From RYN-230 sp963834515 (GTDB taxonomy: Bacteria > Actinomycetota > Actinomycetes > Streptosporangiales > Streptosporangiaceae), in the NCBI GenBank assembly GCA_963834515.1, contig CAWICB010000005.1, forward strand, positions 434,001 through 498,000: a DNA stretch of 64,000 nt, in the 5' to 3' direction. The stretch's first letter is position 1; each line of letters starts with the position of its first letter. The position numbers were made by a program, and so were the translations under genes. Below the pieces are notes generated by a model. The model was not told the origin of the DNA, did not search any database, and saw only the letters and a list, made by a program, of their open reading frames with translations. Below, one piece after another: positions 47,946 to 57,972 of this stretch.

Positions 47946-49013
47946 TCAGCCCATGGTGTTGAGCTGCGTATCCGGCTGATAGGTGTAAGCGGCCTCGCGT
48001 ACCGCCTCATGGGACTCCAGCGCGGCACCGAGCCCGCCGCCCAGCGTCGCGATTGAGGTGGCCAGCCAGGCGAGCCTGATCTGGTCAGCCACGTCCGCCG
48101 GGTGGCTGAGCTGCATGCTGAGCAGGTCTCCTGGTATCAGCAGCAGCGCGGCGACGAGCATCGCGGCGAAGAGGGCGAGGTAGAGCACGGCCACGCCGAT
48201 GCCGACCGTGGCCGTGGTGACTATGTTGAACAAGATGACCTGCTCGCGCGCGCCCGGGTGCGGGCTGCGCTCCCACAGTCCGGTTGCGATCACGATGGTC
48301 ACACAGGTGGCGGCCACCGAGCCAACCGTGATAACGGTGAGCCGCACCGGCCCGAGGTAATAAGCGAGCCGCCAGATGTCGCTGGTCACCAGGGCGAACA
48401 CGCCGGCTGCGACGGCCGCGGCCAGCGCGCGGATCAGCCGCAGCGCGAGCCGCCACGGGCGGTTGGCCCGGAGCATGCCCAGCAACAGCCAGACATTGCC
48501 GGTGAAGACGCGCGCGGCAAAGCCCACGTCATTCTCTCCGTGCTCGATCCGCCTGCCCAGTTCGGCCATCCGCCGGGTCACGGCATCGGCGAGCGGGCGG
48601 CGGCGCCGCCCGGCGGCGTCTGAGGCCGGCCCGATGTCGCCGAGCATGTGCCCGATCAGGCGGACGATCGCCTCGGCGGCGCGCTTGCGTACCGCGACCG
48701 GGCCGAGCGCGGGCATGGACAGCACGGCAACCCCGTGGGTCGGGCTGACATGGGCGATCACCGGCCGCCTGGCGGTCTGCAGCGGGAGGTCGGTAACGCA
48801 CACCACGAGCGGCCAGCCGCGGGCCAGAAGCATGCGGCGCCCCGCCGAGATCAGCGAGCTGAGGTCGGTAGGCGGTTCGACCAGCCGGTCCGAGACGAAT
48901 TCAACTTTCCACCGGGCCCCCGGCAGCTGCGCGGCTAGCCGGTCAGCGATGTCCGGCAGCAGGCTCTCCGTCAATTCCGAAGCAGGTCCTGGCGATGCCA
49001 GCAAGCCGACCAC
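47946..49013 (-). CDS. Hypothetical membrane protein with soluble N-terminal domain
   Basis: A 355-residue protein. The N-terminal half (about 1-165) is soluble, with ELTESLLPDIADRLAAQLPG and RGWPLVVCVTDLPLQTARRP, followed by VIAHVSPTHGVAVLSMPALG. The C-terminal half has about four hydrophobic segments (ALRLIRALAAAVAAGVFALV, VRLTVITVGSVAATCVTIVI, ATVGIGVAVLYLALFAAMLV and a final one near ATSIATLGGGLGAAL). I recall similar proteins in actinobacteria but know of no function. The frame is intact with normal codon use. Confidence 0.7.
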   Translation of the reverse strand: MVGLLASPGPASELTESLLPDIADRLAAQLPGARWKVEFVSDRLVEPPTDLSSLISAGRRMLLARGWPLVVCVTDLPLQTARRPVIAHVSPTHGVAVLSMPALGPVAVRKRAAEAIVRLIGHMLGDIGPASDAAGRRRRPLADAVTRRMAELGRRIEHGENDVGFAARVFTGNVWLLLGMLRANRPWRLALRLIRALAAAVAAGVFALVTSDIWRLAYYLGPVRLTVITVGSVAATCVTIVIATGLWERSPHPGAREQVILFNIVTTATVGIGVAVLYLALFAAMLVAALLLIPGDLLSMQLSHPADVADQIRLAWLATSIATLGGGLGAALESHEAVREAAYTYQPDTQLNTMG

Positions 49014-49220
49014 CAGGTCCGGCTGCTGCGAAGTGGCGGGAAAGCTCGCCGCAGACGTCTCTACCTTGCCCTCCGCTCACGTACGCCTGGCGATCCGGGA
49101 TCGCCAGGAGATAACGAACGATTGTGGGCTACTGCTTGCGCCTGCTGAACTGCCTGTTCAGCGTCGGCTACGCATCCAGGGTAGCCAGCCACCCCGGCGG
49201 CCGGGGGTCGCGTCCCCCGG

Positions 49221-49550
49221 TTGGCGAGAAGCTCTCCGAAGTCGGTATCGGCTGATACGAGGATCTGGCTTTCGCGGTCTGCCCGTGGGGCGTACGCCGC
49301 GGAAGTGACGTTAGCCGCGGCGTGCGGTACCCAGGCCCGTGAGGCCTCGCCGCTGCGTGAGGCGCTCGCTGACCTTATGTCCGCCGCCGGGCTGGTGCGC
49401 CGGGTTGGCACGAATCTCAATCAGGCAGTGGCGCGCCTGAATGCAACGGGACAGTGCGGCGAGGATCTGCTGCCAGCGGCGGAATTCTGTGCCCGGGTAG
49501 TCGGCCGTCTGGATGAAGCTGCGGAACATGTGCGCCGGAGCATTGCGTGA
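49221..49550 (+). CDS. MobC-like mobilisation accessory protein
   Basis: A 109-residue frame whose C-terminal 65 residues, LMSAAGLVRRVGTNLNQAVA, RLNATGQ and CARVVGRLDEAAEHVRRSIA, fit the MobC relaxosome family (NLNQ(A)xAxLN signature). The N-terminal 40 residues do not look like the usual ribbon-helix-helix, and the start (TTG 49221) is doubtful. The gene may be 5'-truncated. It directly precedes a relaxase pseudogene, as in mobilisable actinobacterial elements. Confidence 0.65.
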   Translation: MARSSPKSVSADTRIWLSRSARGAYAAEVTLAAACGTQAREASPLREALADLMSAAGLVRRVGTNLNQAVARLNATGQCGEDLLPAAEFCARVVGRLDEAAEHVRRSIA

Positions 49551-49569
49551 CCTGGCCGGGGCGTTCCGC

Positions 49570-51371
49570 GTGATCGGGAAAGTGCTCCGCGGCACCGACG
49601 CACGGCGCCTGCTCTATTAACTTTACGGCTCGGGAAAAGCCAATGAGCACACCGATTCGCACCTGGTCGCCGGGTTTAGCGACCCAGCCGAGCTGGAGCC
49701 GGGGCGCCGTGCGAACGGATCACGGGACTTCCGGCGCCTGGCCGGGCTGCTCGCCCAGCCGTTGGCCGCGCTGAACGGATCGAACTACCGCGAGCCGGTG
49801 TGGCACTGCGGTCCGCGTCGCGCCCGAGGACCGGGTGCTCTCCGACGCGGAGTGGGCGCAGGTCGCCACCGCCATCATGGATCGGACCGGCTTGGCGTCT
49901 GTTGGGGACGACCTGGCGGTGCGCTGGGTGGCGGTCTGGCACGCCCCGGATCACATCCACCTGGTCGCGACCCTGGCCCGGCAAGACCAGATCCGCCCGA
50001 AGGTCTGGAACGACTACTTCCAGGTCCGGGCGGCCTGCCAGGACGCGGAACGCCAGTTCGGCCTGCGTTCCACCGCCCTAGCGGACCGCACCGCCGCGCG
50101 GCGACCCAAGCGCGCTGAGTCGGAGCAGGCGATCCGGCGCAACTGGCAGGAGCCACCCCGCGCCCGGCTCCGCCGCGAGGTCTGCACCGCCGCGGCCGCA
50201 GCGCGCACCGAGCAAGAGTTCTTCACCCGCCTGGCCCAGGCCGGGGTTCTGGTCCGTCACCGGTACAGCACCGTCCGCCCGGGTCAGGTAACCGGCTACG
50301 CCGTCGGCCTGCCCGAGCACGCTGGCAGGGACGGCTACCCCATCTGGTACGGCGGCGGGAAGCTCGCGGCCGATCTGACCCTGCCCAAGCTGCGTACCCG
50401 GTGGGCTGGGCCGCAGGCACGCGATCTTCTCGCGGGCGCAGACCAGCTCTTACGGCCGGCCGTCCGCGCCGTGCTCCGGACCACCGTGGCCGAGGCAGCG
50501 GAGCACGCCACCGATGAAGCAGGGTTCTTCACCCGCCTGAGCGCGGCAGGCCTGCTGGTGCGCGAACGGTTCAGCGAGGTCAATCCCGGCGAGGTAACCG
50601 GCTACGCGGTGACCCTCCCCGGCTGCACCGGCCCGGACGGGACGCCCCGCTGGTTCGGCGGCGGACGCCTGCACAGCGCGCTGACCCTGCCCCGGTTGCG
50701 GGAGGGTTGGGCACGGGCTTATGGGGCGGCGGAGCGTTCCGGCGCATCCCAGTTAACGGGCCGGAACGCACCGAGATCTACCGCCACGTGGCCCAGCAAG
50801 CCGCCATCGGGGCGGAGCATTTGCGCTACTGCACCACCACCGACCCGGAGTGCGGAGCGGACGCAGCCTGGGCCGTGGCCGACACGCTCCACACTGCCGC
50901 CAGGGCGACCGGCAGCCGGGCACTGCGCTGCGCTGCAGACACCTACGACCGTGCCTCCCGCTCACCGCACGGCAGGATTCCGCGCCACACTCCGGAGGGA
51001 AACCAGCTTCGGACCGCAGCGCGGCTGCTCGCGATGACGGGCGGCACGACTGGCGACGGCACAGGCCAGGCGGGCGCCTTGGCCGCCAACCTCGTGGCCC
51101 TGATCGATGCGGTGGCCGGCTGCGGCAGGCCCAAGCCGCAGCCGCCCGTTTGGCCGCAGAGCAGCTTCACGCGGCCCTCACCGCGGCCCGGGTACGCGTG
51201 CCCCACCCCGGCCAACGGTCGGCCAGATCTGCCCGGCACGCCGCAGCCGCTGCTGAATTCCCGCTGCCACTGGCCGACGTCCTGGCTGCGGCAGTATCCG
51301 CAGACGCTGCTGACCAGCGATCCAACCCGCAGGTGGCCCAGCCGCCAGCCGGGGCGAGACCTAGCGGGTAA
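49570..51371 (+). pseudogene. Relaxase/mobilisation nuclease, heavily decayed
   Basis: GTG 49570 opens VIGKVLRGTDARRLLY, then hits TAA at 49618-49620 where family members read a Tyr. The same frame continues LYGSGKANEHTDSHLVAGF with the expected HTDPHLVAG-like motif. A base is missing near 49813 (VWHC then VRVAPEDRVLSD). The main body lies at 49835 to about 50725 (DRTGLASVGDDLAVRWVAVW, HAPDHIHLVATLARQDQIRP with the His cluster). Two further shifts near 50725 and 51120 lead to the C-terminus at 51371. One nonsense codon and three frameshifts show long-standing decay. Confidence 0.75.
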
Positions 51372-51609
51372 GACTCGGCCTAGGGGTTTGCGCCCGACCG
51401 ATCGCCTCCCTGGCCGCCAATTCTGGCCGAGGCACCGTCGCACCTCCAGGTCGTTCGTCCTCGCTTCGCTGCGGGCGCTCCACCTGGACCTGCAACGCCG
51501 CCCCGGCGGAGTCGGCAGCTGCGAGGAGGCTGAGATTGGTCGGCGACGCCGCCCGGCTAGAACATTCAAGGCGGAGCTAGGAGACGTAAGCCTGCGTCAC
51601 CTAGCGTGA

Positions 51610-51900
51610 GCGCGTCAATAAAGGTCGAGATGACCTGAAGGCGCGCAGACTCGGCGTGGGTAGTGGTGTAGCCGGTAGTGAGGGCTTTCGCATGCAGATC
51701 CGCCAGTTCGGTGTTGCGGGTAGGCCGTGGAGCAGGGCGAAGCGGTTGGCCTCCGAGCGCTCGAGGATCAGCTCGGTCAGCGCGAACAGATCCGGGCGCC
51801 AATTCGAGTAGCTCGTGGCCGATCGTGGTGCCCGCCACTGCCCGCCACTGCCTGCCACGCTGAGGCCAACGTCGGCTCCGTGAGCGCGTGGTTCGAGCCG
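51610..51900 (-). pseudogene. Unidentified protein remnant in two frames
   Basis: The minus strand carries LFALTELILERSEANRFALL in one frame, then TELADLHAKALTTGYTTTHA and SARLQVISTFIDALTLGDAG in another. Together they read as one helical protein with an indel near 51725. No family recognised. It lies between the relaxase remnant and LtrA, so it may belong to the decayed mobile module. Confidence 0.35.
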
Positions 51901-51937
51901 GGATCAACGCGGGTGAGGGTCGTGGCGGCCGGGGATG

Positions 51938-53245
51938 TCAAGACGGCGGGCATGGGTGCTCCTTGTAAGCAAGGCCGGCGGCTGCTGGGTTGCTGGCTGA
52001 CGCGCTCTGGCGTGCTTCGGCGGTCAGCCCGAGCGCGAGCACCGCGGTCAGGGCGGGGACCAGATAGACGGGCTCGACGATCGCGCCCATGAACACCAGG
52101 CCCATCGCGGCGAGGGCGGTCGCCAGCCTGGCGGCCCTGACCGGCGGGGTCATCTTCGTGGACGGCAGGAGGACGCTGGCCAGCAGGCAGATGCTCACCC
52201 CGCCGTAGAGGGCGGCCCTGGGGCCCACCCCGATCGTGCTGGCTCCGTCGGCGGCGAGGATGGCGATGTGCAGGCCGGCGCTGGCCGCGGCGATGCCCGC
52301 CACCAGCGGCAGATTGAGCGCAGTGAACCGGGCGATGGCCGCCGGGCTGTCCAGCGCGCGGCGGTCAGCGGCGGTGAGCCAGCCCCACCACAGCGCGGCC
52401 AGCGTGAGAAGCGCCGCCGTGAGCACGATGGCCAGCGGCAGGCTCCAGGGACGCGCGGCCGCGGCGCTGATCAGCCGGGCCATCGACTCTCCCAGCACGA
52501 TCAAGACGAAAATCTGGAACCGGTCGGCGAGGTGCGCGCTGTTCAGCGGCAGACGGCGGCGTGGCGCCAGCATGGCCAGGGAGCCGGCAGCGTCGGTCAG
52601 CAACGCCGCGCCCCAGAACGTGTACCGCGCGGAGCCGCCGACGGTGAGGGAGGCGAGCCACAGCGCGCCGCCGGCGCTGAAGCAGATGAGGTAGCAGCTG
52701 TACAGCGGCCTGGTGGCCGGCAGGTGGCGCCAGGCCCGGGCGTACAGCAGCAGTTGCAGGCCGCGCAGGCAGGCGAAGGCGATAACGAACCCACCCGGAT
52801 GGCCAGCCAGGGCTCTGGGTGCGCTGGCGGCCAGGGCGACGCACAGCAGGATCGCCACCAGGATGGCGATCCGGTGTGCTGCATCTTCGCTCTCGTGCCG
52901 GTCGGCGTAGAACGTGAGCTGCACCCACAGCCACCAGACGGGAGTGAACAGAAGGACGAAGCAGGCCAGGGCGCCCAGGCCGGGACGGCTCTGGAATGCG
53001 CCGGCGAGCTGGCCGACGGCCCCGGCGAAGGCGAGGTCGAAGAACAGCTCCAGCCAGCTGGCGTGCCGCTCGTCGCGGTGGTGGCCGTCGGCGGTCCGCA
53101 GTGCCGGGTGGCCGAGATGCACCGCGTAACGGTGCCCGGGGTACATCTCGTAACCGGAGTGCGTCACCCGGCGGCGGACTGGGCGACCTTCAGGCGTGGC
53201 AGTCAGCGCGGCCAGCGGACCGCGGTGGACGTCGGTGGCGGGCAT
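51938..53245 (-). CDS. LtrA-family (low temperature requirement A) membrane protein
   Basis: A 435-residue protein with about ten to twelve hydrophobic segments. The LtrA hallmark WLELFFDLAFAGAVGQLA follows a His-rich start, and HLADRFQIFVLIVLGESMAR is the second conserved block. The family is named from Listeria; molecular function is unknown. ATG 53245 is preceded 17 bases upstream by the stop of a small gene on the same strand. Confidence 0.85.
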   Translation of the reverse strand: MPATDVHRGPLAALTATPEGRPVRRRVTHSGYEMYPGHRYAVHLGHPALRTADGHHRDERHASWLELFFDLAFAGAVGQLAGAFQSRPGLGALACFVLLFTPVWWLWVQLTFYADRHESEDAAHRIAILVAILLCVALAASAPRALAGHPGGFVIAFACLRGLQLLLYARAWRHLPATRPLYSCYLICFSAGGALWLASLTVGGSARYTFWGAALLTDAAGSLAMLAPRRRLPLNSAHLADRFQIFVLIVLGESMARLISAAAARPWSLPLAIVLTAALLTLAALWWGWLTAADRRALDSPAAIARFTALNLPLVAGIAAASAGLHIAILAADGASTIGVGPRAALYGGVSICLLASVLLPSTKMTPPVRAARLATALAAMGLVFMGAIVEPVYLVPALTAVLALGLTAEARQSASASNPAAAGLAYKEHPCPPS

Positions 53246-53262
53246 AGGAGGCGTTTCCTTCC

Positions 53263-53487
53263 TTAAAGCTCTGGCCGGTCATGCCGCGGACGGCGCTGCT
53301 CAGTGAGCGGTTGCGTCGCCAGCCACGGCGGGCTCAGCGGCCTGGGCGGTGCCAGGAACGGCACGGATCCGGCGCAGCACCTAAGGGCACAGGCCAGGAC
53401 GGCGCGGGCCAGGGTGGCACGCTGGGCGTGGTGACGCAGCTCGGCTAGGCGGGCCTGGGCCAGGCGACAGCTGATGGAGTGGTGCAT
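53263..53487 (-). CDS. Small hypothetical protein upstream of ltrA-type gene
   Basis: A 74-residue protein starting MHHSISCRLAQARLAELRHH, then AQRATLARA, with one short hydrophobic stretch and a Pro-rich tail. ATG 53487 has GAGGAGA 6 bases upstream, a strong ribosome site, and the gene is followed after 17 bases by the LtrA start, so the two probably form one transcript. Function unknown. Confidence 0.6.
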   Translation of the reverse strand: MHHSISCRLAQARLAELRHHAQRATLARAVLACALRCCAGSVPFLAPPRPLSPPWLATQPLTEQRRPRHDRPEL

Positions 53488-53697
53488 AGCGGTCTCCTCG
53501 GCGTCGCCTGGTGGACGATGTTTCCGAGGATCTGGCTGATCGACACCTCGCTCCCCTCGGCGGCTTCGCCTGCCAGTGGCAGCCCAGGCGAACCCGTTGC
53601 CCCGTTGTGTCAGTGGTATCCGGCAGCGCGGCGCTGGCGCTTCGCCCGTACGGGCCAGATTCACGCGGTCGTGGCAGATGGCCCGATCGGGCCAGGC

Positions 53698-56142
53698 TCA
53701 CACCAGCCCGGTGCGCACGCCCCAGGCCGCGGCCGCCGCGCGGGAGGACAGGCCGAGCTTGCGCAGGATGTTGGCCAGGTGCCGGTGGACCGTGTGCTCG
53801 CTCAGCACAAGGCGCTGGGCGATGTCGGGGTTGCTCAATCCCTGCGCGACCAGCTTGAGCACATCCAGCTCGCGAGGCGTCAGCACCGACACGGCCTCCC
53901 CTGATTCCGCCGCCGACGCTTGCCCGGCGGCTGCGTCCGTGCGCCCGAGCGCAGCCAGCACCTGCGCTAGGTCGAGGGCACGGCCCGCGGCGTATTCGGC
54001 CTCGAAGGCCTCGGCGCCCATCGCGGCGCGCAGCCGCTCGCGGTCCTGGCCGGCCAGCCGGCCCTCCAGCGGCTGGAGGGTGTGGCCCAGCGCCGCGAGG
54101 GCCTGGTCGGCCGCGCCGTGCAGCCGGGCCGACCAGCCCGGGTCCGCCCCGCCGTGGCCGGCCAGGGCCAGGCCGATCAGCGCGTAGGCAGTATGCCGCT
54201 TCATCCCCATGTGCCGGGCCAGGTCGAGTGATTCGGCGAACAGAGCCTCAGCCGCGCCTAGCGAACCACTGAGATACTCGGCCAGACCCAGGTTGAAAGT
54301 CCCTATGACGGTGCCATTGCGGGCATTGAGCGCGCGGGCGATGTCCAGCGACTCGACCAGGTGGCGGCGAGCGGCATCCAGGTCGCCCGCCCACAGCTCG
54401 TAGTCGCTGAGGTTGCAGAGCATTGTCCCCGCCTGGAGCCGGTCACCGGCCTGGCGGAACAGCCGCAGGGCCTGGGCGTTATCGCGGGCCGCGCCCTCAG
54501 GGTCCCCCGCAACGTTCGTGGCGTACGCCCGGGCGGAAAGCAGACGGGCGGTGAGGTGGAGATTTCCAAGGCGGCGGGCCAGGCCCACGCCCTGCTCGAT
54601 GAGCGGCAGCGCGGCACCGGGCTGACCCTGGCGCACCAGGACCCACGCACGTGTGTGCAGGAGCTCGGCGACCAGGTAGTCATCCCCGGCAGCGTGCGCA
54701 ATGGTCAGCGCTTCCTGGCAGTAGTCCCCGGCGATCGCGTAGCCGCCCGTCTGCTGGAGAAGGTGCGCCGCCGCAGCCAGTGCCCGGGCGCGGGTCAGCG
54801 TTGCCTGCTGGGCGGCCGGGATGTCCAGCAGGGACTGCAGGGCATCGGCGCCTTCGGCGGCGTGCCCGCGGGCCGCCCAGTACACGCGCAGGGAGGTGGC
54901 CAGCCGCAGGCCCGGCGCCGGGTCGGCCTGGGCCTGGCTGACGGCGATCGCGGCGCGCAGGTCGCCCAGCTCGGCATCGAGCCGGTCCAGCCACTCCGCC
55001 TGATCGTGCGCCGCCAGGTGCGGGGCGGCCGCCTCGGCCAGGGCCCGGTAGTAATCGCGGTGAGCGATCCGGGCGGCCCCGGCCGCCGCGGGACCCTGCG
55101 CGTCGAGCTGCCCGGCCGCGTACTGCCGGATGGTCTCCAGCAGCCGGTACCGGGCCGGGCCGATACCGGTATCACCGAACTGGACCAGGCTCTTGTCCAC
55201 CAGCGCGCCCAGGTGCCCCAGCACCTCCCCGGCGGGTACGTCCGGGTCGGCGGCAACCGCCTCGGCCGCGGCCAGGCCGAACCCCCCGGCGAACACCGAC
55301 AGCCGGGCCAGCACCGCCCGCTCCAGGCCAGTCAGCAGCTCCCAGGACCAGTCCACCATCGCCCGCAGCGTCTGCTGCCGCGGCAGCCCGGCCCGCGACC
55401 CCCCGGTCAAAAGCGCGAACCGCTCATCCAGCCGGGCCTCCAGCTCGGCCGCCGGCATCACCCGCAGCCGGGCCGCGGCCAGCTCGACGGCCAGCGGGAT
55501 GCCATCCAGCCGCCGGCAGATCCGCCCGGCCAGCTGCGCGGCCGGCTCGTCCCCGGCCAGCGGCACCCCCTGCGCCGCGGCGCGATCCTCCAGCAGCCGC
55601 ACCGCCTCGCTGGCCCGGATCGCCGCGGCGTCATCGTCGTCGGCCGGGACGCCCAGCGACGGCACCCGGTACACCTGCTCCCCATCGATACCCAGCGGTT
55701 CGCGGCTGGTCGCCAACAGTGCCAGGTTCGGGCAGCCCCGCAGCAGCCCGTCGGCCAGCTTGGCGCACGCGCCGATCAGATGCTCGCAGTTGTCCAAAAT
55801 CAGCAGCAGGCTCCGCCCGCCCACCACCTCCACCAGGGCCTCCAGCACCGGACGGCCCGGCTCCTGGCGGACGCCCAGCACATCAGCCACCGTCACCGCG
55901 ACCAGATCCGGATTGCCCAGCGCGGCCAGATCGGCGAACCACACCCCGTCCCCGGCGCCATCGGCCAGCCCGGCCGCCACCTGCAGCCCCAGCCGGGTTT
56001 TGCCCGCCCCGCCCGCACCAGTCAGCGTCACCAGCCGCGACCTGGCCACCAGGGCGCGCACCTCGGCCAGCTCCACCTCCCGGCCGATGAAACTCGACAC
56101 CCGCGCCGGCAAGTTGCTCAGCAGCCCCCGGTCATCTCCCAT
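53698..56142 (-). CDS. NB-ARC/TPR/LuxR transcriptional regulator
   Basis: An 814-residue STAND-type regulator. Walker A is LVTLTGAGGAGKTRLGLQVA (about residue 40), Walker B is SLLLILDNCEHL, and sensor motifs include LLATSREPLGIDGEQVYRV. TPR-like helices fill about 380-700. The C-terminal LuxR HTH is LTPRELDVLKLVAQGLSNPD, then IAQRLVLSEHTVHRHLANIL. ATG 56142 overlaps by 11 bases the end of a short cyclase-like frame. Full-length relatives often carry a complete class III cyclase before the ATPase, so this looks like a split or shortened version. Confidence 0.9.
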   Translation of the reverse strand: MGDDRGLLSNLPARVSSFIGREVELAEVRALVARSRLVTLTGAGGAGKTRLGLQVAAGLADGAGDGVWFADLAALGNPDLVAVTVADVLGVRQEPGRPVLEALVEVVGGRSLLLILDNCEHLIGACAKLADGLLRGCPNLALLATSREPLGIDGEQVYRVPSLGVPADDDDAAAIRASEAVRLLEDRAAAQGVPLAGDEPAAQLAGRICRRLDGIPLAVELAAARLRVMPAAELEARLDERFALLTGGSRAGLPRQQTLRAMVDWSWELLTGLERAVLARLSVFAGGFGLAAAEAVAADPDVPAGEVLGHLGALVDKSLVQFGDTGIGPARYRLLETIRQYAAGQLDAQGPAAAGAARIAHRDYYRALAEAAAPHLAAHDQAEWLDRLDAELGDLRAAIAVSQAQADPAPGLRLATSLRVYWAARGHAAEGADALQSLLDIPAAQQATLTRARALAAAAHLLQQTGGYAIAGDYCQEALTIAHAAGDDYLVAELLHTRAWVLVRQGQPGAALPLIEQGVGLARRLGNLHLTARLLSARAYATNVAGDPEGAARDNAQALRLFRQAGDRLQAGTMLCNLSDYELWAGDLDAARRHLVESLDIARALNARNGTVIGTFNLGLAEYLSGSLGAAEALFAESLDLARHMGMKRHTAYALIGLALAGHGGADPGWSARLHGAADQALAALGHTLQPLEGRLAGQDRERLRAAMGAEAFEAEYAAGRALDLAQVLAALGRTDAAAGQASAAESGEAVSVLTPRELDVLKLVAQGLSNPDIAQRLVLSEHTVHRHLANILRKLGLSSRAAAAAWGVRTGLV

Positions 56143-56287
56143 GCGCAGCCAGGGCCGCCCGGAGCAGCCGACGATGATCGGCCGCCACCCCCGCAGACAA
56201 CTCTCTCAGCCGCCACGCCATCGCGGCCGAACCCTCGATGTCGGCGAACAAGAACATAAGCGTGACCAACAGCCCAAGGCTTCTCAT
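56132..56287 (-). CDS. Class III nucleotide cyclase N-terminal stub
   Basis: A 51-residue frame, MRSLGLLVTLMFLFADIEGS, then AAMAWRLRELSAGVAADHRR and LLRAALAAHGR. It matches the first 45 residues of the class III adenylate/guanylate cyclase domain (TFLFTDIEGST ... DHRRLLR). The metal-binding Asp of ADIEGS is there, but the rest of the roughly 180-residue domain is missing. It ends with an 11-base overlap into the NB-ARC/LuxR start. It is either a deletion scar or a retained translational-coupling leader. Confidence 0.6.
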   Translation of the reverse strand: MRSLGLLVTLMFLFADIEGSAAMAWRLRELSAGVAADHRRLLRAALAAHGR

Positions 56288-56781
56288 CAAGGTTGACGCC
56301 AACCGGACCGGCCAGAAAACCTACCGGCCCCCCAACCGCGCGGCCAGAACATCATACGTCCCCCGCCGGGGAACCAGGTGCCGCACCGCCGCCGGTCAGC
56401 ACACCACCGGCCGCTATTCGGCCGGGCGACCCCGGCCCGGCAAGACGGCACCGCCGTGCCATCGCCACCGCCGCGGGCGGCCGCCGGGCACCCGGCCGCT
56501 CAACGGCACTGGCACCAGTCCGGCGCTGAGCTGAGCTGCTCCAGCCTTGGGCGATTCCCCGAGCACCCGACTGGTGGACTTCGCGCCACCGCGGCCACAG
56601 CCCGCCGGGGAATGTGGCCACATCGAGGAACTATCAGCATCAGCCCGCGCCCGGTCAAAGTCGCCAGCGTCGGTAAGGCCACCTAGCGTCGGCCTGGCAT
56701 AGCCCGCCTGACCCAGGCACATCAGCTCAGCTTCCGCTCGTCGTTTGCGAATCCTGGGACCGACAGCATGCGGCAACCTTA
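56288..56781. other. Gap left of the IS5-type element, no gene seen
   Basis: About 490 bases, GC rich, with overlapping spurious frames on both strands and no recognised family. The IS5-type insertion point (TTA at 56779-56781) is at its right edge. Confidence 0.4.
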
Positions 56782-57865
56782 GAGCCTGCTTGAGAACCTG
56801 CCTGCCGCAGGCCGGACGCATCCGGATCTTCCTGGACGTGGCGCGGCGTGTCGCTGATGTGACGCAAGAGGCTCCTGGTAATCGCTTGGGTGTCGAATCC
56901 AGCGCGATGCCAGGAGCCTTGCGTGCCGTTCTACCCTGCCGCCGATGAGCGTGTCCACCCGGCCCCGGTCGCCGGCGCGGTGGCGTGCCGGTGCTGCCCC
57001 GGCGGGGCCTCCCGCAGCACCCGCGCCCGCCGCTACCCCTCAGACATGACCGCAGCGGAATGGGCGGTCTGCGAGCCGTCGCTGCCGCCCCCGGCGTGGC
57101 TGGCCGGGCGCGGCGGCCGTCCCGCCAGCTGGTGCATGCGCGACATCGCCGATGCGATCCGCTACCTCACCCATAACGGGCCGGTGTGGCGGGCGCTGCC
57201 CGCCGACTTCCCGCCCGCCGGGACGGTGTACTGGTGGGCTGGCAAGTGGGAGGCGGACGGCTCCACCGCCCGGATGCATGATGACCTGCGCGGCCGGGTC
57301 CGCGCCGCGGCCGGCCGGAGCCCGGCACCGACCGCGGCGATCATCGATTCCCAGTCGGTGAAGGGCTCGGAGATGATCGCGCGTGCCCGCCGTGGCTACG
57401 ACGCCGGGAAGAAGATCAACGGGACCAAGCGCCACATCGCCGTTAACACCGGCGGCTTACTGCTGATGATGCTGGTCACCGCCGCGTCCGTCCAGGACCG
57501 CGACGCCGCGAAACCGCTGCTGTGGAACCTGCGCCGCGCCTTCCCCTCCATCCAGCTCACCTGGGCGGATGGCGGCTACGCGGGCAAGCTGGTCACCTGG
57601 GCCAAGACCCGCCTGCGCATCACCCTCCAGATCGTGAAAAGGCCCGATGACCTGCACACCTTCAAGGTCCTGCCCGGCAGGTGGGTGGTAGAGCGGACCT
57701 TGTCGTGGATCACCCGCCACCGCCGCACCGTCCGCGACTACGAACGGCTGCCCGCCCGCCACCAGACCTACGTCCACTGGGCCATGATCATCGTCATGAC
57801 CCGCCGCCTCGCCCGGCAATCAGCCACCGCCCAGCCACGAGCCGCCTGAGTTCTCAAGCAGGCTC
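56782..57865 (+). mobile_element. IS5-type insertion sequence with intact ends
   Basis: A 1084-bp element. Perfect 16-bp terminal inverted repeats GAGCCTGCTTGAGAAC (56782-56797) and GTTCTCAAGCAGGCTC (57850-57865) are flanked by a 3-bp duplication, TTA (56779-56781 and 57866-57868). One transposase gene nearly fills it. Intact ends and duplication suggest a fairly recent insertion. Confidence 0.92.
56890..57849 (+). CDS. IS5-family transposase
   Basis: A 319-residue DDE enzyme. The N-terminal DUF4096-like region has DMTAAEWAVCEPSLPPPAWL and IADAIRYLTHNGPVWRALPA. The catalytic residues lie in AAIIDSQSVKG (Asp), TWADGGYAGKLV (Asp) and RWVVERTLSWITRHRR (Glu). GTG 56890 opens the frame; a GTG 33 bases later (VPFYPAADE) is an alternative start. 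The stop lies just before the right inverted repeat. The gene appears complete. Confidence 0.92.
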   Translation: MSNPARCQEPCVPFYPAADERVHPAPVAGAVACRCCPGGASRSTRARRYPSDMTAAEWAVCEPSLPPPAWLAGRGGRPASWCMRDIADAIRYLTHNGPVWRALPADFPPAGTVYWWAGKWEADGSTARMHDDLRGRVRAAAGRSPAPTAAIIDSQSVKGSEMIARARRGYDAGKKINGTKRHIAVNTGGLLLMMLVTAASVQDRDAAKPLLWNLRRAFPSIQLTWADGGYAGKLVTWAKTRLRITLQIVKRPDDLHTFKVLPGRWVVERTLSWITRHRRTVRDYERLPARHQTYVHWAMIIVMTRRLARQSATAQPRAA

Positions 57866-57972
57866 TTAGACGACCCAGAATTGCCGACTACGGCGCAGTC
57901 CATCCCGACAACAGATCACCTCCTACTCTCGCGCCGAACGGCGGGTAGGAACAACCGCAACTGTTCTCGGAA

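Noticed and set aside
54361..56296. Long plus-strand frames opposite the NB-ARC/LuxR gene
   Set aside because: His/Arg/Gln-rich antisense translation of a well-supported regulator.
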